Of a DNA stretch of 64,000 nucleotides, positions 24,720-37,634 are shown piece by piece. A program made the position numbers and the translations under genes. The number at the start of each line of letters is the position of its first letter. Within the stretch, counting starts at the first letter, position 1. Under the pieces are notes generated by a model that had not been told where the DNA came from, ran no database searches, and was given only the letters and a program-made list of their open reading frames with translations. This DNA is from Acanthococcus lagerstroemiae. Taxonomy: Eukaryota > Arthropoda > Insecta > Hemiptera > Eriococcidae. Where the stretch lies: positions 46,955,574 to 47,019,573 of the forward strand of contig CM063114.1 in assembly GCA_031841125.1 (NCBI GenBank), given 5' to 3'.

Positions 24720-25180
24720 TTTTCAGCTTTGTCGAAATGCGGTCGCCCCCCTCCCATCTAACTGGCTTCCTTTCACTATCAATATAAGCCCCATTGTTTT
24801 CGCCGCCCTTATACCTGCCGCTTTACAAATTTGGGGAATTTTATTTACAATATACGCGTCCAATCGAGTGAATTTTGTTTACAATGCACACGTCTCTGGT
24901 TGGACGGCTGTTATCCCATTGCCCCACTCCGTATTCAAAGCCAATTAAAGTCGACGTACATTTTTGGGCTCGGTTACACTAGAGATTTCAAATTTGGTTG
25001 GCATCAGTTCTATTTAGAAATCATTAGCACGAAGTATCTCTCCTTGAAAATGTCTGAAATATTTCGGATCCGATTCAGTCGTCTGCACATTAGATTAGGT
25101 GTTTGGGTTCGCCAAGTCGCACCAGTACAGGGAGTTATGTTATGTCACGTCCAAGTTCGTTATTCAAATAATTGCTTGTT
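24720..25180 (+). repeat. Terminal block next to the symmetry centre (right arm)
   Basis: The plus strand has two overlapping open frames (24712-24948 and 24831-25193) of unknown function. An ATG at about 25050 would start MSEIFRIRFSRLH, which aligns with the repeated exon-like stretch of the neighbouring array. This block could be the original 5' unit of that array. A TATAAG lies near 24785 but has no counterpart in the left arm. Coding status is unproven. Confidence 0.5.
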
Positions 25181-27600
25181 GCCTGTCATTTGACTGTTAC
25201 ATTTGGTTGATTACATAATTGATTGATCCTCATATTTTTGCATGTTTGCTGCATGTTGTTACTGGGCCTGCCAATTTGACTGTTATATTTTATCATATTT
25301 TCGAATGTTTGCTGCATGTGGTTAATGGTCATGCTTTGCCTCCTACGTTCAAGCTCAAGAATTTCAGTTCCAATCAAATTGTGTGCACTTTGGATTGGAT
25401 GCTTGGATTCCTTGGATTCGTCCAGTCGTGATGGAGTTTTGATTTTGCACCTGTACAGTAAGTCTGCATGTTTAATTTCGCTATGTAAATGATTGCTGTT
25501 GCCTGTCATTTGACTATTCTATTCGGTTGATTACATATTTGACTGATTATCATATTTTTGCATGTTTGCTGCATGTGGTTACTGGTCATGTTTGCTTCCA
25601 TTATTCAAGTTCAAGAATTTCGGATCCGATAAAGTCATGTGCATTTTTGTCATATTTTTTAATGTTTGCTGCATGTGGGGTTACTGGTCATACTTGGCTT
25701 ACATTGTTCAAGTTCAAGAATTTCAGATCCAATCAAGTTGTGTGCATTTTAGATTGGATGCTTGGATTTGTTAAGTCGTGATGGAGTTTTGATTTTGCCC
25801 CCGTATAGTAAGTCATGTTAATTTTGCATGTTTAATTTCGCTATCCAAGTAACTGCTTGTTGTCTATCATTTGACCATTATATTTGGTTGATTACACAGC
25901 CTACTGATTGTCATATTTTCGAATTTATGCTGCATGTGGTAACTGAACCTGCCAATTTGTCTGTTATATTTTGTTTGTCATATTTTTTAATGTTTGCTGC
26001 ATGTGATTCCTGGTCATGCTTTTTGCCTCCATTGTTCGAGCTCGAGAATTTGGCGTCTGATCAAGTCGTGTGCATTTAGGATTGGATGCTTAGATTTGTC
26101 CAGTTGCGATTGAGTTTTGATTTTGCACCCGTACAATAAGTTATATTAGTTTTGCATTTTTAATTTCGCTATCCAAATAATCGCTTGTTGCCTGTTATTT
26201 GACTATATTTGACTGATCGTCGTATTTTTGCATGTTTGCTGCATGTGGTTACTGGGCCTGTAATTTGATTGTCATATTTTGTTCGTCATATTTTTGAATC
26301 TGGTAATGCTTTGCTTCCACTGTTCCAAGTTCGAGAATTTTGGATCCAATTAAGTCGTGTGTGCATTTTGGATTGGAAGTTGTGATGAAGTTTTGAATTT
26401 GCACCTGTATACTAAGTCTTGTTAATTTTGCATGTTTAATTTCGCTATTCATATGATTGTTTGTTGCCTGTCATTTCTCTTATATTTGGTTGATTACACA
26501 TTTGACTGATCGTCAAATTTTTGCATGCATGTTTGCTGCATGTGGTAACTGGGTCTGTCGTTTGTTATAGGATGTTTGCTGTATGTGGTTCCAAGTTATA
26601 ATCTGCCTGCATTTCGGATTGGATGCTTGGTTTCGCCAATTTGTAATAGTTTTGATTTTGCACGTGTACAGTGAGTTATATTAATTTTGCATGTCCCAAG
26701 TTTGCTATCCAAATGATTACATGTAGCCTGTCACATTTAACTGTTATATTTTGTTGATTAGTATATTCGATTGTCATATTTTTGCATGTTTGCTGCATGT
26801 GGTTACTGGGTGTGTTCTTTGATTGTTATATTTTGTCATATTTTTGAATGTTTACTGGTCATGCTCTCTCTCTAACGTTCTAGTTCAAGAATTTCGGATC
26901 CGATCAAGTTGTGTGCATTTTGGATTGGATTTTGGATTCGTTAAGTCAGATGGAGTTTCCATTTTGCACCTGTACAGTGAGTCCTATCTATTTTGCGTGT
27001 TTAAGTTCACTATTTAATTGATTGCTTGTTGCCTATCACTTGACTTGTTACATTTGGTTGATTACATATTTGATTAATCGTTGTATTTTTGCATGTTTGC
27101 TGCATGTGGTCAGCGACGATGGGCCATTTCCGTAGATTCAATATCTGGGAGAAAAATATTGGGGGAATGAGAATTCGCTTAATCGGCCGACTGACTTGCA
27201 TCTGTTTGATGCGGCTAAGGAAATATCGCAGACTTTATATATATTTGATTGTCATATTTTAGCATGTTTGCTGCATGTCGAGTACTGGGCCTGTCAATTG
27301 ACTATTATATTTTGTTCGTCATATTTTTGAATGTTTGCTGCATGTGGTTCCTGCTGATGATCTGCCTCCATCGTTCAATTTTAAGAATTTCGGATCTGAT
27401 CACGTCGTGTGAATTTTGGATTGGATACTTGGATTCGCCAAGTCGTGATGGAGTTTTTATTTTGCATCCGTACAGTGAGTCATATATCAATTCTGCATGT
27501 TTAATTTCGCTACTGAAATATGACTGATTGTTGCCTGTCATGTGACAGATGTTATATTTGGTTGATTACTTTGATTGATCGTCATATTTTTGCACGTTTG
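25180..27600 (+). repeat. Array of about 300-base units with donor-like sites (right arm)
   Basis: Units recur with GCATGTTTGCTGCATGTGGT, GTTCAAG(T/A)ATTTCGGATCC, ATTTTGGATTGGATGCTTGG and TTTTGCACCTGTACA. The last is followed by GTAAGT or GTGAGT in several units and by decayed versions (ATAAGT, CTAAGT) in others. Starts of the TTGCACC...TACA element are near 25447, 25798, 26125, 26399, 26660, 26967 and 27464, a spacing of 260-500 bases. One frame reads ISD..KSC.FWIG.LDSPSR in several units. It may be a tandem-exon array or a satellite. Confidence 0.75.
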
Positions 27601-28129
27601 TTGCGTGTGATTAGTGGTCATGCTTCATTTTGCTTGTTATTTAACTGTTATTACGTATAGTCAAATTTTTCCGTATACATGATTTTGTTACAGAAGCATG
27701 ACTAGAGAGTGGAAAGGGACAGACACGAATTAGTCACAGTTGTCAGTTATCTTAAAATTTTCAAGTTGCAGAATTTAAAGAATGTTATTCAACAATCGAT
27801 CACCTTCCATGTAGCAAGACTACCCTACTAACAGATGAGCAATAAATCGCTGCAAAAATCAAAAATCGGTACCTATGTAACTGGCAGGGGAACGAACAGA
27901 AGATAGGAATTAAGATGGATGGATGGAATAAAAGATGATCTCATGAAAAATAAACATTACGAGAAAGTGGCAAGGAACAAACATGAATGGTCACGGTTGA
28001 GTATGTTCTTATTAAATTTTTTAATATAACAGATTTCATCCAACAGAAGCATTCTGGGAACGTGGCAAGGGACAGAGACACGAATGGTCACGGATGAGTG
28101 AGTGTTGATTCAGACCCCTGCTGCCTTTT
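27601..28129. other. Right-arm spacer between the two arrays
   Basis: This is the mirror of 21321-21839. Repeats containing GTGGCAAGG(G/A)ACA and CACGAATGGTCACGG occur near 27700, 27970 and 28060. No gene was recognised. Confidence 0.5.
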
Positions 28130-31100
28130 ACAGGTGAGAAAATATTTTTTCATTAGTTTTCGTATTTCTTCTCCGAATTTTGACACTGCAAAATTATTTT
28201 TACAGCTTCTGAATGAACGATCAAGTCTTAGAGGATCTACTAGACCTGGCCGTTGCTTCGTGGAAACGCTGATTTTATCTCGGTGAAAATACTGGATCTA
28301 TCGAAATTTCCAAATCCATCGTACCTCAAATAACAGTATGTGATGCAATAATTTTAATTTTGATAAATTTGTAAGATTTCTCTCGTCTTACCTAACCCCT
28401 TTTAGATCGAATTCCCGAAATTCGTCGCTGGATATAAACTTGTATGTGGAGTAATAATTTTGCTGCCAATTAGGAGAGAGAATTCATTCTTTCATTACGT
28501 AGCTCTTGTATTTTTCCCACAAACTGTGATACTGCGCAATTACTTTTACAATTTCTGATTGAACAGACGCTGATTCGTGGACACCCTTTTTTTCTCTGTA
28601 GAAGTTTTGGATCTATGGAGTTTCCCCAAATTCGTCATGAAAACATGTGGTGTAAAAATTTTGCTTCCTTACAGGTGAGAGAATTCAGTTTTTCCTTAAC
28701 TTACGTATTTCTTCCCGAATTATAATACTGCAAAATAATTTTTACAGCTTCTGATTGAACGATCGTATCTGCTAGACCTGGCTCTTGCTTCAGAAAAACG
28801 CTTCTTCGACGCAAACACGGAGCACTGGCATTTTGGAATTTTCTCCATGAAAATTTTATAGGGAAGAAAATTCATTTTTACATTCCGAATTGTGATACAT
28901 TTTTACAGCTTCGAACGATCGTATCAAGGAGGATCTCTACTAGACTGCTGATTCCTGGAAGCCCTTCTACGCAAACACAGAGTACTAGGAGATTTTAGAT
29001 TTTCTTTGTGGAAGTTCTGGATCTGTCGAATTTCCCGAAATTTGTCGCTAGGTATGAATGTATAGGTTTCCGAATTCTGATACTGAAAAATTTTTACAGC
29101 TTCTCACTGAACGATCGTATCATTGAGGATCTCCGAGACCCGGCCATTGCTTCATGAAAACGCTTCTACGACGCACACACCGAACACCAGCAGTTTTGGA
29201 TTTTCTCCATAAAAATTCTTTCTGTGAGAATTCGTTTTTTTCATTCGCTTTCGCATGTTCTCCCCGGGTTGGGATACTGCAAAATTATCTTTCCAGCTTC
29301 TGAATGAACGATCGGAGGATCTACTAGACCTGGCCCTTGCTTCGTAGAAACGCTGATTTTTATCTGGGTGATCGAAATTTCCAAATCCATCGTATCTTCA
29401 ATGACGGTATGTGATGTAACTATTTCAATTTTGATGAGTTTGTAAAATTTGTCTCCAAGTCTCACCTAACCTTTTTTAGATCGAATTAATTCACTTCATG
29501 TTTAATTGGTTATATTCTTTTCTTCAAATTTTGGTACAGCGAAATAATTTTCATCTTTTGATTGAATAGATTTCGGATTTTCTCCGTGAAAGTTTTGGAT
29601 CAGTCCGGTTCCCGAAATTTGTCGTTGTGGAGTACAAATATTTTTCCCCAAACTGTGATACTGCGCAATTATTCAGAATCGTCTCTGGATATGAAAATAT
29701 GTGGTATACAAACCTTGTTGCCTTACAGGTGAGAGAATTCAGTTTTTCATTCGCTTTCGTATTTCTTCCCCGAATTATGATACATTATTTTTACAGCTTC
29801 TGATTGAACAATCGTATCCTTGAGCATCTGCTAGACTTGGCTCTTGCTTCAGGAAAACGCTTTACAGGTGAGAGAATTCATTTTTTCATTCGCTTTTGTA
29901 TTTTTTCCCCGAATTGTGATACCGGAAAATTATTTTTACAGCTTCGAACGATCGTATCATGGAGGATATATTAGACTGCTGATTCGTGGTAGCCCTTCTA
30001 GGCAAACACAGAGTACCAGGAGATTTTGGATTTTCTTCGCGGAAGTTTTGGATCTGTCGAATTTCCCGAAATTGGTCGCTAGGTATGAATGTATAGGTTT
30101 CCGAATTCTGATACTGAAATTTTTACAGCTTCTCACCGAACGATCGTATCTTCGAGGATCTGCTAGACGGAATTTTCTCCATGAAAATTCTACAGGGGAG
30201 AAAATTCATTTTTCATTCGCTTTCGTATTTTCCCCGCAAATTGTGATACCGCAAAATTATTTTTACAGCTTCGAACGATCGTATCATGGAGGATCTACTA
30301 GACTGCTGATTCGTGGAAGCCCTTCTACGTAAACACAGAGTACCAGGAGATTTTGGATTTTCTTCGTGGAAGTTCTGGATCTGTCGAATTTCTTCGAAAT
30401 TTGTCGCTAGGTATGAATATATGTTCCCGAATTCTGATACTTCTCACCGAACGATCGTATCTTTAGGAATCTACTAGACCTGCCCTGTAAAAATTTTGCT
30501 GTCTTGCGGGTAAGAGAATTCAGTATTTCATTAGCATTCGCATTTCTTCCCCGAATTATGATACTGCAAAATTATTTTTACAACAATTGAACGATCGTAT
30601 CTTCGAGGTTCTACTAGACCTGGCTCTTGCATACCAGAATTTCGGAATTTTCTCCTTTTCATTCGCTTTCGTATTTTTCCCGCGAATTGTGATACCACAA
30701 ATTATTTTTACAGCTTCGAATGACCGTATCATCGAGGATCTACTAGACCACTGATTCGTGGAAGCTCTTCTATGCAAACACCGAGTGCCAGCAGATTTTG
30801 GATTTTCTTAAGGAAGTTTTGGATCTGTCGAATTTCCACAAATTTGTCGCTAGGTATGAAAGTATGCCCCCGAATTGTGATACTAAGAAACTTTTTACAG
30901 CTTCTGACTGAACGACTGTATCTTCTAGGATCTACTAGACCCGGCCATTGCTTCATGAAAACGCTTCTTCGACGCACACACCGAACACCAAGCAGTTTCA
31001 GCAGTTCTGGATTCTCTCCATGAAAATCCTCTAAGCGAGAATTTTTCATTTTTCATTAGCTTTCGTATTTTATCCCCGAATCGTGATACTGCAAAACTAT

Positions 31101-33240
31101 TTTTACAGCTTCTGAATGAACGACCGTATCGTAGAGGATCTACTAACGCTGATTTTATCTGGGTGAAAATTCTGGATCGATCGAAAATTCCAAATCCGTA
31201 CCTTCAATAACGGTATGTGATGTAATAATTTCAATTTTGATGAGTTTGTAAGATTTGTCTCTCGTTTAATTTCCTTCACGTTTAATTTATTTTTTTCTTT
31301 TCGAATTTTGGTAATTATAATTTAGTTTCTGATTGAACGATCCGGTCATCGAAGATCTGTCTCTACTAGACAGCTGATTCGTAGACGCCCTTTTATTCAA
31401 ACACCGAATACCAGCAGATTCCGGTTTTTCTCAGTGGCAGTGAGTTTTCCCAAATTCGTCGCTGGATATGATAACATGTGATGTAAAAATTTCGCTGTCT
31501 TGCGGGTGAGAGAATTCAGTTTTTCATTAGCTTTCCTATTTCTTCCCCGAATTAGAATACTAAAAAATTATTTTTACTGCTTCTGACTGAACGATTGTAT
31601 CTTCGAGGATCGGCTAGACCTGGCTCTTGCTTTAGGAAAACGCTTCTTCGACGCAAATACCGAACACCGCAACATTTTGGAATTTTCTCCATGAAAATTC
31701 TACAACTGAGAAAATTCACTTTTTCATTCGTTTCCGTATCCCCCTACTACAAAATTATTTTTACAGCTTCGAACGACCCTTTCTGCTGATTCGTGGAAGC
31801 CCTCTTATGCAAACACAGAGTACCAGGAGATTTTGGATTTTCTTCGTGGAAGTTGTGGATCTGTCGGGTTTTGACAGCTTCTGACTGAACGGTCGTATCT
31901 TCGAAGTTCTACTAGAGCCGGCCATTGCTTCATGAATAGACTGCTTCAACGCACACACCGAACACCAGCAGTTTTAGTGGTATTGGATTTTCCCCTGAGA
32001 ATCTTATAGGTGAGAGAATTCATTTTTTCATTAGGCAATAACGGTTATGTGATGTAATATTTTCAGTTTGATGAGTTTGTAAGATTTGTCTCTCGTCTCA
32101 AGTCACTTCATGTTTAATTTGCTTTTCTTTCTCTCGAATTTTGGTAATAATTTAGTTTCTGATTGAACGATCGTATCATCGAAGATCTACTAGACCGCTG
32201 ATTCCTGGACGCCCTTCCATCCAAACACCGAATACCAGCAGGTTTTGGTTTTTTTCTGTAGCAGTTTTGGATCTGCTAAGTTTCCCCAAATTCGTCACTA
32301 GATATGAAAACATGTGATGTAAAAATTTCGCTGTCTTGCGGCTGAGAGAATTCAGTTTTTCATTAGCATTCGTATTTCTTCGAGACTCTACTAGACCTGG
32401 CTCTTGCTTACCAGAATTTCGGAATTTTCTCCTTTTCATTCGCTTTCGTATTTTTCCCGCGAATTGTGATACCGCAAATTATTGTTACAGCTTCGAATGA
32501 CCGTATCATCGAGGATCTACTAGACCACTGATTCGTGGAAGCTCTTCTGTGCAAACACCGAGTGCCAGCAGATTTTGAATTTTCTTCATGGAATTTTTGG
32601 ATCTGTCGAATTTCTCCAAATTTGTCACTAGGTATGAAAGTAGGCCCCGAATCGTGATACTAAAAAAATTTTTACAGCTTCTGACTGAACGACTGTATCT
32701 TCTAGGCGGCCATTGCTTCATGAAAACGCTTCTTCGACGCACACCCAGCAGTTTTGGATTCTCTCCATGAAAATTCTATAGGTGAGAGAATTCATTTTTT
32801 CATTTTCATTAGCTTTCGTATTTTCTCCTCGGATTGTGATATTGCAAAACTATTTTTACAGCTTCTGAATGAACGATCGTATCGGAGAGGATCTACTAGG
32901 CCCGCCCCGTTGTTTCGTGGAAACGCATTGCATAGAATCACGGGTATGTGATGTAATCTTGATTTTCATGGATTTGTAAGATTTGTATACTGTCTTACCT
33001 AACCCGTCTTTAAATCGGAATAATTCACTTTCTTTTCATTTTCTGAATTGATACAGCAAAATTATCTTTTTAGCTTTTGATTGAACGATCACATGTCATC
33101 GAGGATCTACTAGACCGCTGATCTGTGGAAATGCTTTACGGAGTACCAGCCAGATTTTGGATATTCTCCGTGGAAGTTTTGGATCTATCGAGTTTCCCAA
33201 AATTCGCCGCTGAATATAAAGACGTGAGGTGTAAAAATTT
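28130..33240 (+). repeat. Array of more than 20 exon-like units with intron-like punctuation (right arm)
   Basis: An acceptor-like TTTTTACAG directly followed by CTTC occurs about 18-20 times (for example near 28198, 28738, 28900, 29800, 29935, 30260, 30705, 30893, 31100, 32675, 32855). Donor-like AGGTGAGAGAATTC occurs near 28673, 29708, 29865, 32010 and 32780, or GCTAGGTATGAA at the end of longer units. Donor-to-next-acceptor distance is about 75-95 bases, the size of a minimal insect intron. Between them, units share GATCGTATCATCGAGGATC, TTCGTGGAAACGCTTCTTCG and GATTTTGGATTTTCTCC. The most protein-like frame contains EDLLDLA.AS.KRFFDANTE but is broken in most units. Confidence 0.7.
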
Positions 33241-33820
33241 TGATTTTCATAGGTTCAATTTATTAGGGAATACGTAAGTTGTATCGTTACAGAAGGTATT
33301 GGCCACACTCCAGCTCTGTTTTTCCATGTTTTCGCTTGTAGGAACTTGGGCTTCTTCCCACCATAAACATCACTTTATTTGATCAGCCATTATTTCCATG
33401 TTTTCCTTCTTTTTTTTTCTCTTCAATTTCCCCCCCCCCCTTTAATCAGCATCCTTCATTCCATCTGTAGATTATACTGAACGCCATATCAGAATTCAAT
33501 TTAGAGATCCGCAATTTTTTTTTTATAACTTCGAACAGGATACTCAGAAATTGACTTTTCCTCAACTTCTACGGCATTATAAAGTTGACTCTTTTCTCAT
33601 CAGAATTGGAATTTAAATCATCCTTCCACAAAAATGGAATCCTGAATAATCAGACAATTCCCCACTGCGTTCAAGAATATCTTTAAAGAACAGACGCGAT
33701 GAAATTTTAATATTGTCAAGCGCATTTTGTGACAGAAGTTTGAAGCAAAGTTCGTCTCTCTCTGAATCTGTTCAAGTCAAAATTACTCGACCTGAGTTTT
33801 TGAAAAATGCTTGAAGAGTT
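33241..33820. repeat. Block following the array, relative of the 521-base repeat (right arm)
   Basis: This is the mirror of 15613-16289. It is a diverged copy of 37630-38140, sharing CCAGCTCTGTTTTTC, TTGGGCTTCTTCCCACC-type and AAAGTTGACTCTT segments. It lies just downstream of the array in both macro-units. It is a candidate 3' region if the arrays are genes. Confidence 0.6.
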
Positions 33821-34680
33821 TTGAAATGTTCTCCCTTCGTCCACGCCACTCTTTCCATTGTCTGAGCCACTCGTTGTGGCGTCGTGTTGCCTGTCGCCCG
33901 CACTGCTCGTTTTGTTGTCTGTTACCCGCACCAATTGTTTTGTCGTCTGCCACCCGAACCGTCCAAGCCACTTGTTTCATTGTCTGTCACCCACATTGCT
34001 CGTTACATCATCTGCTGTCCAAACCACTCGTTTTATCGTCCGTCGCCCACGCCGCTCGTTTTATCGTCCGTCGCCCACGCCGCTCGTTTTATCGTCCGTC
34101 GCCCACGCCGCTCGTTTTATCGTCCGTCGCCCACGCCGCTCGTTTTATCGTCCGTCGCCCACGCCGCTCGTTTTATCGTCCGTCGCCCACGCCGCTCGTT
34201 TTATCGTCCGTCGCTTGTTATATCATCCGTCGCCCGCACCGCTCGTTTTATTGTCCGTCGCCTGCACCGCTTGTTTCGTCATCCACCACCTACACTGCTC
34301 GTTTCGTCATCCACCACCCACACCGCTCGTTTCGTCATCCACCACCCACACCGCTCGTTTCGTCGTCCGTCGCCCGCACAGCTCGTTTTGTTGTCTTGTC
34401 ACCCACACCACTCGTTTCATCGTCCATGCCCACACAGCTCGTTTTGTCGTTTGTTGTTGTCCATTGCCCGCACTGCTTGTTTTGTCTATTGTCTGTCGCC
34501 AGCTTCGTCGTCCGTCGCCCGCACCGCTCGTTTCGTCGTCCGTCGCCCGCACAGCTCGTTTTTGTCACCCACACCACTCGTTTTGTCGTCCATGCCCACA
34601 CAGCTCGTTTTGTCATTTGTTGTTGTCCATTGCCCGCACTGCTTTTGTCTATTGTCCATTGCCCGCACCGCAGCCATGAC
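33821..34680 (+). repeat. 28-base minisatellite with degenerate flanks (right arm)
   Basis: The core has six perfect units at 34045-34212 (GCCCACGCCGCTCGTTTTAT followed by CGTCCGTC), the same number as in the left arm. Degenerate copies extend on both sides. All three plus-strand frames are open for 270-310 codons because the period is not a multiple of 3. Indels in the flanks change which frames join compared with the left arm. Confidence 0.85.
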
Positions 34681-35580
34681 TCCAAAAATTACGCTATGTC
34701 GAATTCTAAAAGCCCGTCTGAAAATTTCAGCTTTCTTGGATGAAGGGAGCACATGCCATGGTCCTCTTCTACTTTTATGTAACAAGCAAGTTTGATATTT
34801 TCAACTTTTCTTTGCTGGTAATGACACTCAGAATATTTGGGTACAAAAGTTTGCCTACAAAAGATATACTTTCCATGTAACATTGATTCATTGGGGGGGG
34901 GGTCCCCCAAAAAGAACAATTTGAGACTAGTGTTGCGAAAAAAATGAAATTGAAAATTTTATCTTCGTCCAATTTTTAGTAAGTAATTTGTGATTTTTTT
35001 GAGATGGTTCACGATTTATAGAGTTCCAAGGTCAAGTACTGGATCCGATTTTTTAGATGTAACCCCCAGTGAAGTCAGTAAGGAGGTTGATACCTTTGTA
35101 TTCCAAGATTTGATTTCGAAACTCCAATTGGGTGCCACTAGAGGAAGTCACATGCTAGAATTCCACTTCTATACCGAAAAACTGTTTGGCTTTATCCTCA
35201 CCCCTCAGATGATGATTATTTTTGATTTATACCCTCGTTCCCTTACAAGCGATAGAACTAATCTTTAGAATTGACTTTTTCATTATCTTAGCTTCTGTAT
35301 TTCTCTCTCTTTTTTCGAATTTTGATACTATCAAATTACCTGACGAATCGTATCTTTAAAGATCTACTAATGTTCCTGAGCCACTCTGCTGTGTTTTAAA
35401 GCTCCAGACTCTTGAGTAAAACTCGGGCCTGATGAGAGGGGAGGGAATAGCTTGCTGACGAGTGATAAGTGATATTGTTCTGATATAGTAATTTTCCAAC
35501 CGAGCCCCATAAAGAATTTCCCCCGGGCCCCAATTTTCTCTCTATGGCCCTGGTCAAACTGTTATAGGAGGTACCGGTCA
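34681..35580. other. Right-arm block with a diverged duplicate at 38330-39500
   Basis: Shared segments include TCTACTTTTATGTAACAA, TTCCAAGGTCA-type, AAACTGTTTGGCTT and CTCCCTTACA(A/G)GCGAT. Both are followed by a decayed exon-like array unit (35280-35380 and 39300-39420). No gene was recognised. Confidence 0.55.
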
Positions 35581-35584
35581 CAAT

Positions 35585-36400
35585 CCTCTCCTGTTCCTAA
35601 GAATCCTGGGTCCTGAGATGATTCCAGTAGCGACAACTGGTGGTAAGAGTCCTGTAATGGGATGATTTCAGCAGGTTACTGGTGCCAGTAACAATAATTG
35701 CTGGTTGAAAGTCCTGTAATGGGATGATTCCAGCAAGTTACTGGCGGAAAGTCTCTTACTGGTTGAAAGTCCTGGGACGATTCCAGTAGCAACCACTGTT
35801 GGTTGAAAGTCCTGTAATTGGATGATTCCAACAAGCTACTGGCAGAAAGTCTCAAGGACGATTCCAGGTTATGATCCCTCTATTGGTTACGATCCCTCTA
35901 TTCCTTTATATCTTATTCCTTTTTGTGTCTGTACAAGTATCGTCAAAAGAACTGAGACTGCCTGAAACTGATCAACAGCTTCTGGGGGGCGTTTCTGGGT
36001 GAAAAGGCCTAAAAATGATGAACAGCATCGGGGTTATTTGGGGGTTGATTTGGGTTAAACTGTTATTGGATGATACCGGTCACGATCTAATCTGTTCTGT
36101 TCCTAAGAATCTTGCGTCCTGAGATGATTCCAGTAGCGACAACTGTTGGTAAGAGTCCTGTAATGGGATGATTTTCAACAAGCTACTGGTGCCAGTGGCA
36201 ATAATTGCTGGTTGAAAGTCCTGTAATGGGATGATTCCAGCAAGCTACTGGCGGAAAGTCTCATACTGGTGGAAAGTCCTGGGACGATTCCAGTAGCAAC
36301 CTCTGTTGGTTAAAAGTCCTGTATTGGATGATTCCAACAAGCTACTGGCAGAAAGTCTCATAGGATGATTCCAGTCGTGATCCGATCTCTGCTCCTTATT
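35585..36400 (+). repeat. Minisatellite block with about 60- to 100-base units (right arm)
   Basis: This is the mirror of 13140-13900 with GGTTGAAAGTCCTGTAAT and GATGATTCCA(A/G)CAAGCTAC units. It occurs in two groups (35600-35870 and 36110-36380). The right arm keeps a stretch near 35645-35690 that is shortened in the left arm. Confidence 0.75.
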
Positions 36401-36429
36401 ATCCTTCTCGTGATACAATCTCGGTATTC

Positions 36430-37180
36430 CTTCTCGTGCCGGTAAAAATATTATGGAGAGTTTCTAAGTCACGATAATTTCTTGGGAATGGTGAGTACAA
36501 AAATTTGAGCCCATGATGAGCCACTTTTGTTCTCCAGCCGAGCCCCAGGAGCTCCATTAGAACTGCGTTTAAATTTAGGTTACCGTAATTTTACTATTCA
36601 GCTTCGTTTACTTTTAAGTTACATTAGGCGTTATTTTTCTGGTAATTTTCAATTTTAACTTGGGCTATTGTTACTAATTTTTTTTTCGAAGATGCATGTA
36701 GTAGAGACCAGATTCGTCTTATTTTTAAATTCTTCGTTAGATTCATGAATTTCCGCCAGAAATGACACACTTCTATTTCTTACTAATTTTCGTTTTTGTG
36801 CTGCTAATTTTCTTTCTCAGTTCCCCACATCGCTGTATATTTCGATATAATCAGTGCGAGGCATTTTTTCTTTTCACTTATTTCAAGTCATTTCAACGTC
36901 ATAATCAATATTCTTGATTAAGATGGTTAAATAACGACAGCAGTCAGTGTTTCACAACACTGAGCTATTGCAAATGTATTACATCCCTATTATATTAATA
37001 TGACTATTATAGTTTTTAAAACCCCACTCGGAGTAGTGATGTCAGACTTTTTCGTATTCTGCAAATTTATTATTACTTTTTATTGTTAATGTGAAAAATG
37101 TGAATACTTGCTAATGCTGGCTATTTTTTTAATACGAGTCCGACAAGAGCGTGCAGATCGATGACGAATGTAATGGAGAC
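36430..37180. other. Right-arm spacer, no recognisable gene
   Basis: This is the mirror of 12361-13130. It is AT-rich and otherwise unique. Nothing was recognised. Confidence 0.5.
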
Positions 37181-37199
37181 TAGAACCTTTGATCGTACC

Positions 37200-37379
37200 C
37201 CAACTGCCTTACAGGTGAGAGAATTTTTTCATTAGCTGTTTTATTTTTTTCTCTCGAATTCCCTCGAATTTAATACTGCATAATTACTTTTACAGTTCCT
37301 GATTGAACGATCGTATCATCGAGGATCTACTAGACTGCTGATTCGTGGAAGCTCCTCTGTGCGGACACCGAATACCAGC
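37200..37379 (+). repeat. Isolated unit of the exon-like array (right arm)
   Basis: It has a full set of array signals: ACAGGTGAGAGAATT, then TTTTACAG 75-80 bases later, then GAACGATCGTATCATCGAGG and ATTCGTGGAAGC. It shows that the array unit exists in a second macro-unit of the arm. Confidence 0.65.
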
Positions 37380-37634
37380 AGGTTTTGGATTTGTCAAATT
37401 TCCTAAAAGTGGTCGCTAGATAACGGTATGTGGAGTAAAAATTTTGATTTTCATTGGTTCGATTTAGGTTTTGGATTTGTCAAATTTCAAGTGGTCGCTA
37501 GATAACGGTATGTGGAGTAAAAGTTTTGATTTTCATTGGTTCGATTTAGGTTTTGGATTTGTCAAATTTCCTAAAAGTGGTCGCTAGATAACGGTATGTG
37601 GAGTAAAAATTTTGATTTTCATTGGTTCGATTTA
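37380..37634 (-). repeat. Three tandem copies of an 86-base unit (right arm)
   Basis: This is the mirror of 11875-12134. The middle copy has a small deletion (TTTCAAGTGG instead of TTTCCTAAAAGTGG), unlike the left arm. The copies share CGCTAGATAACGGTATGTGG. Confidence 0.9.

Noticed and set aside
29844..30332. 162-codon open frame inside the exon-like array as a single protein
   Set aside because: It runs straight through the repeated splice-like signals of several units. Its frame differs from the most protein-like frame of the units. It looks like a read-through of repeats.
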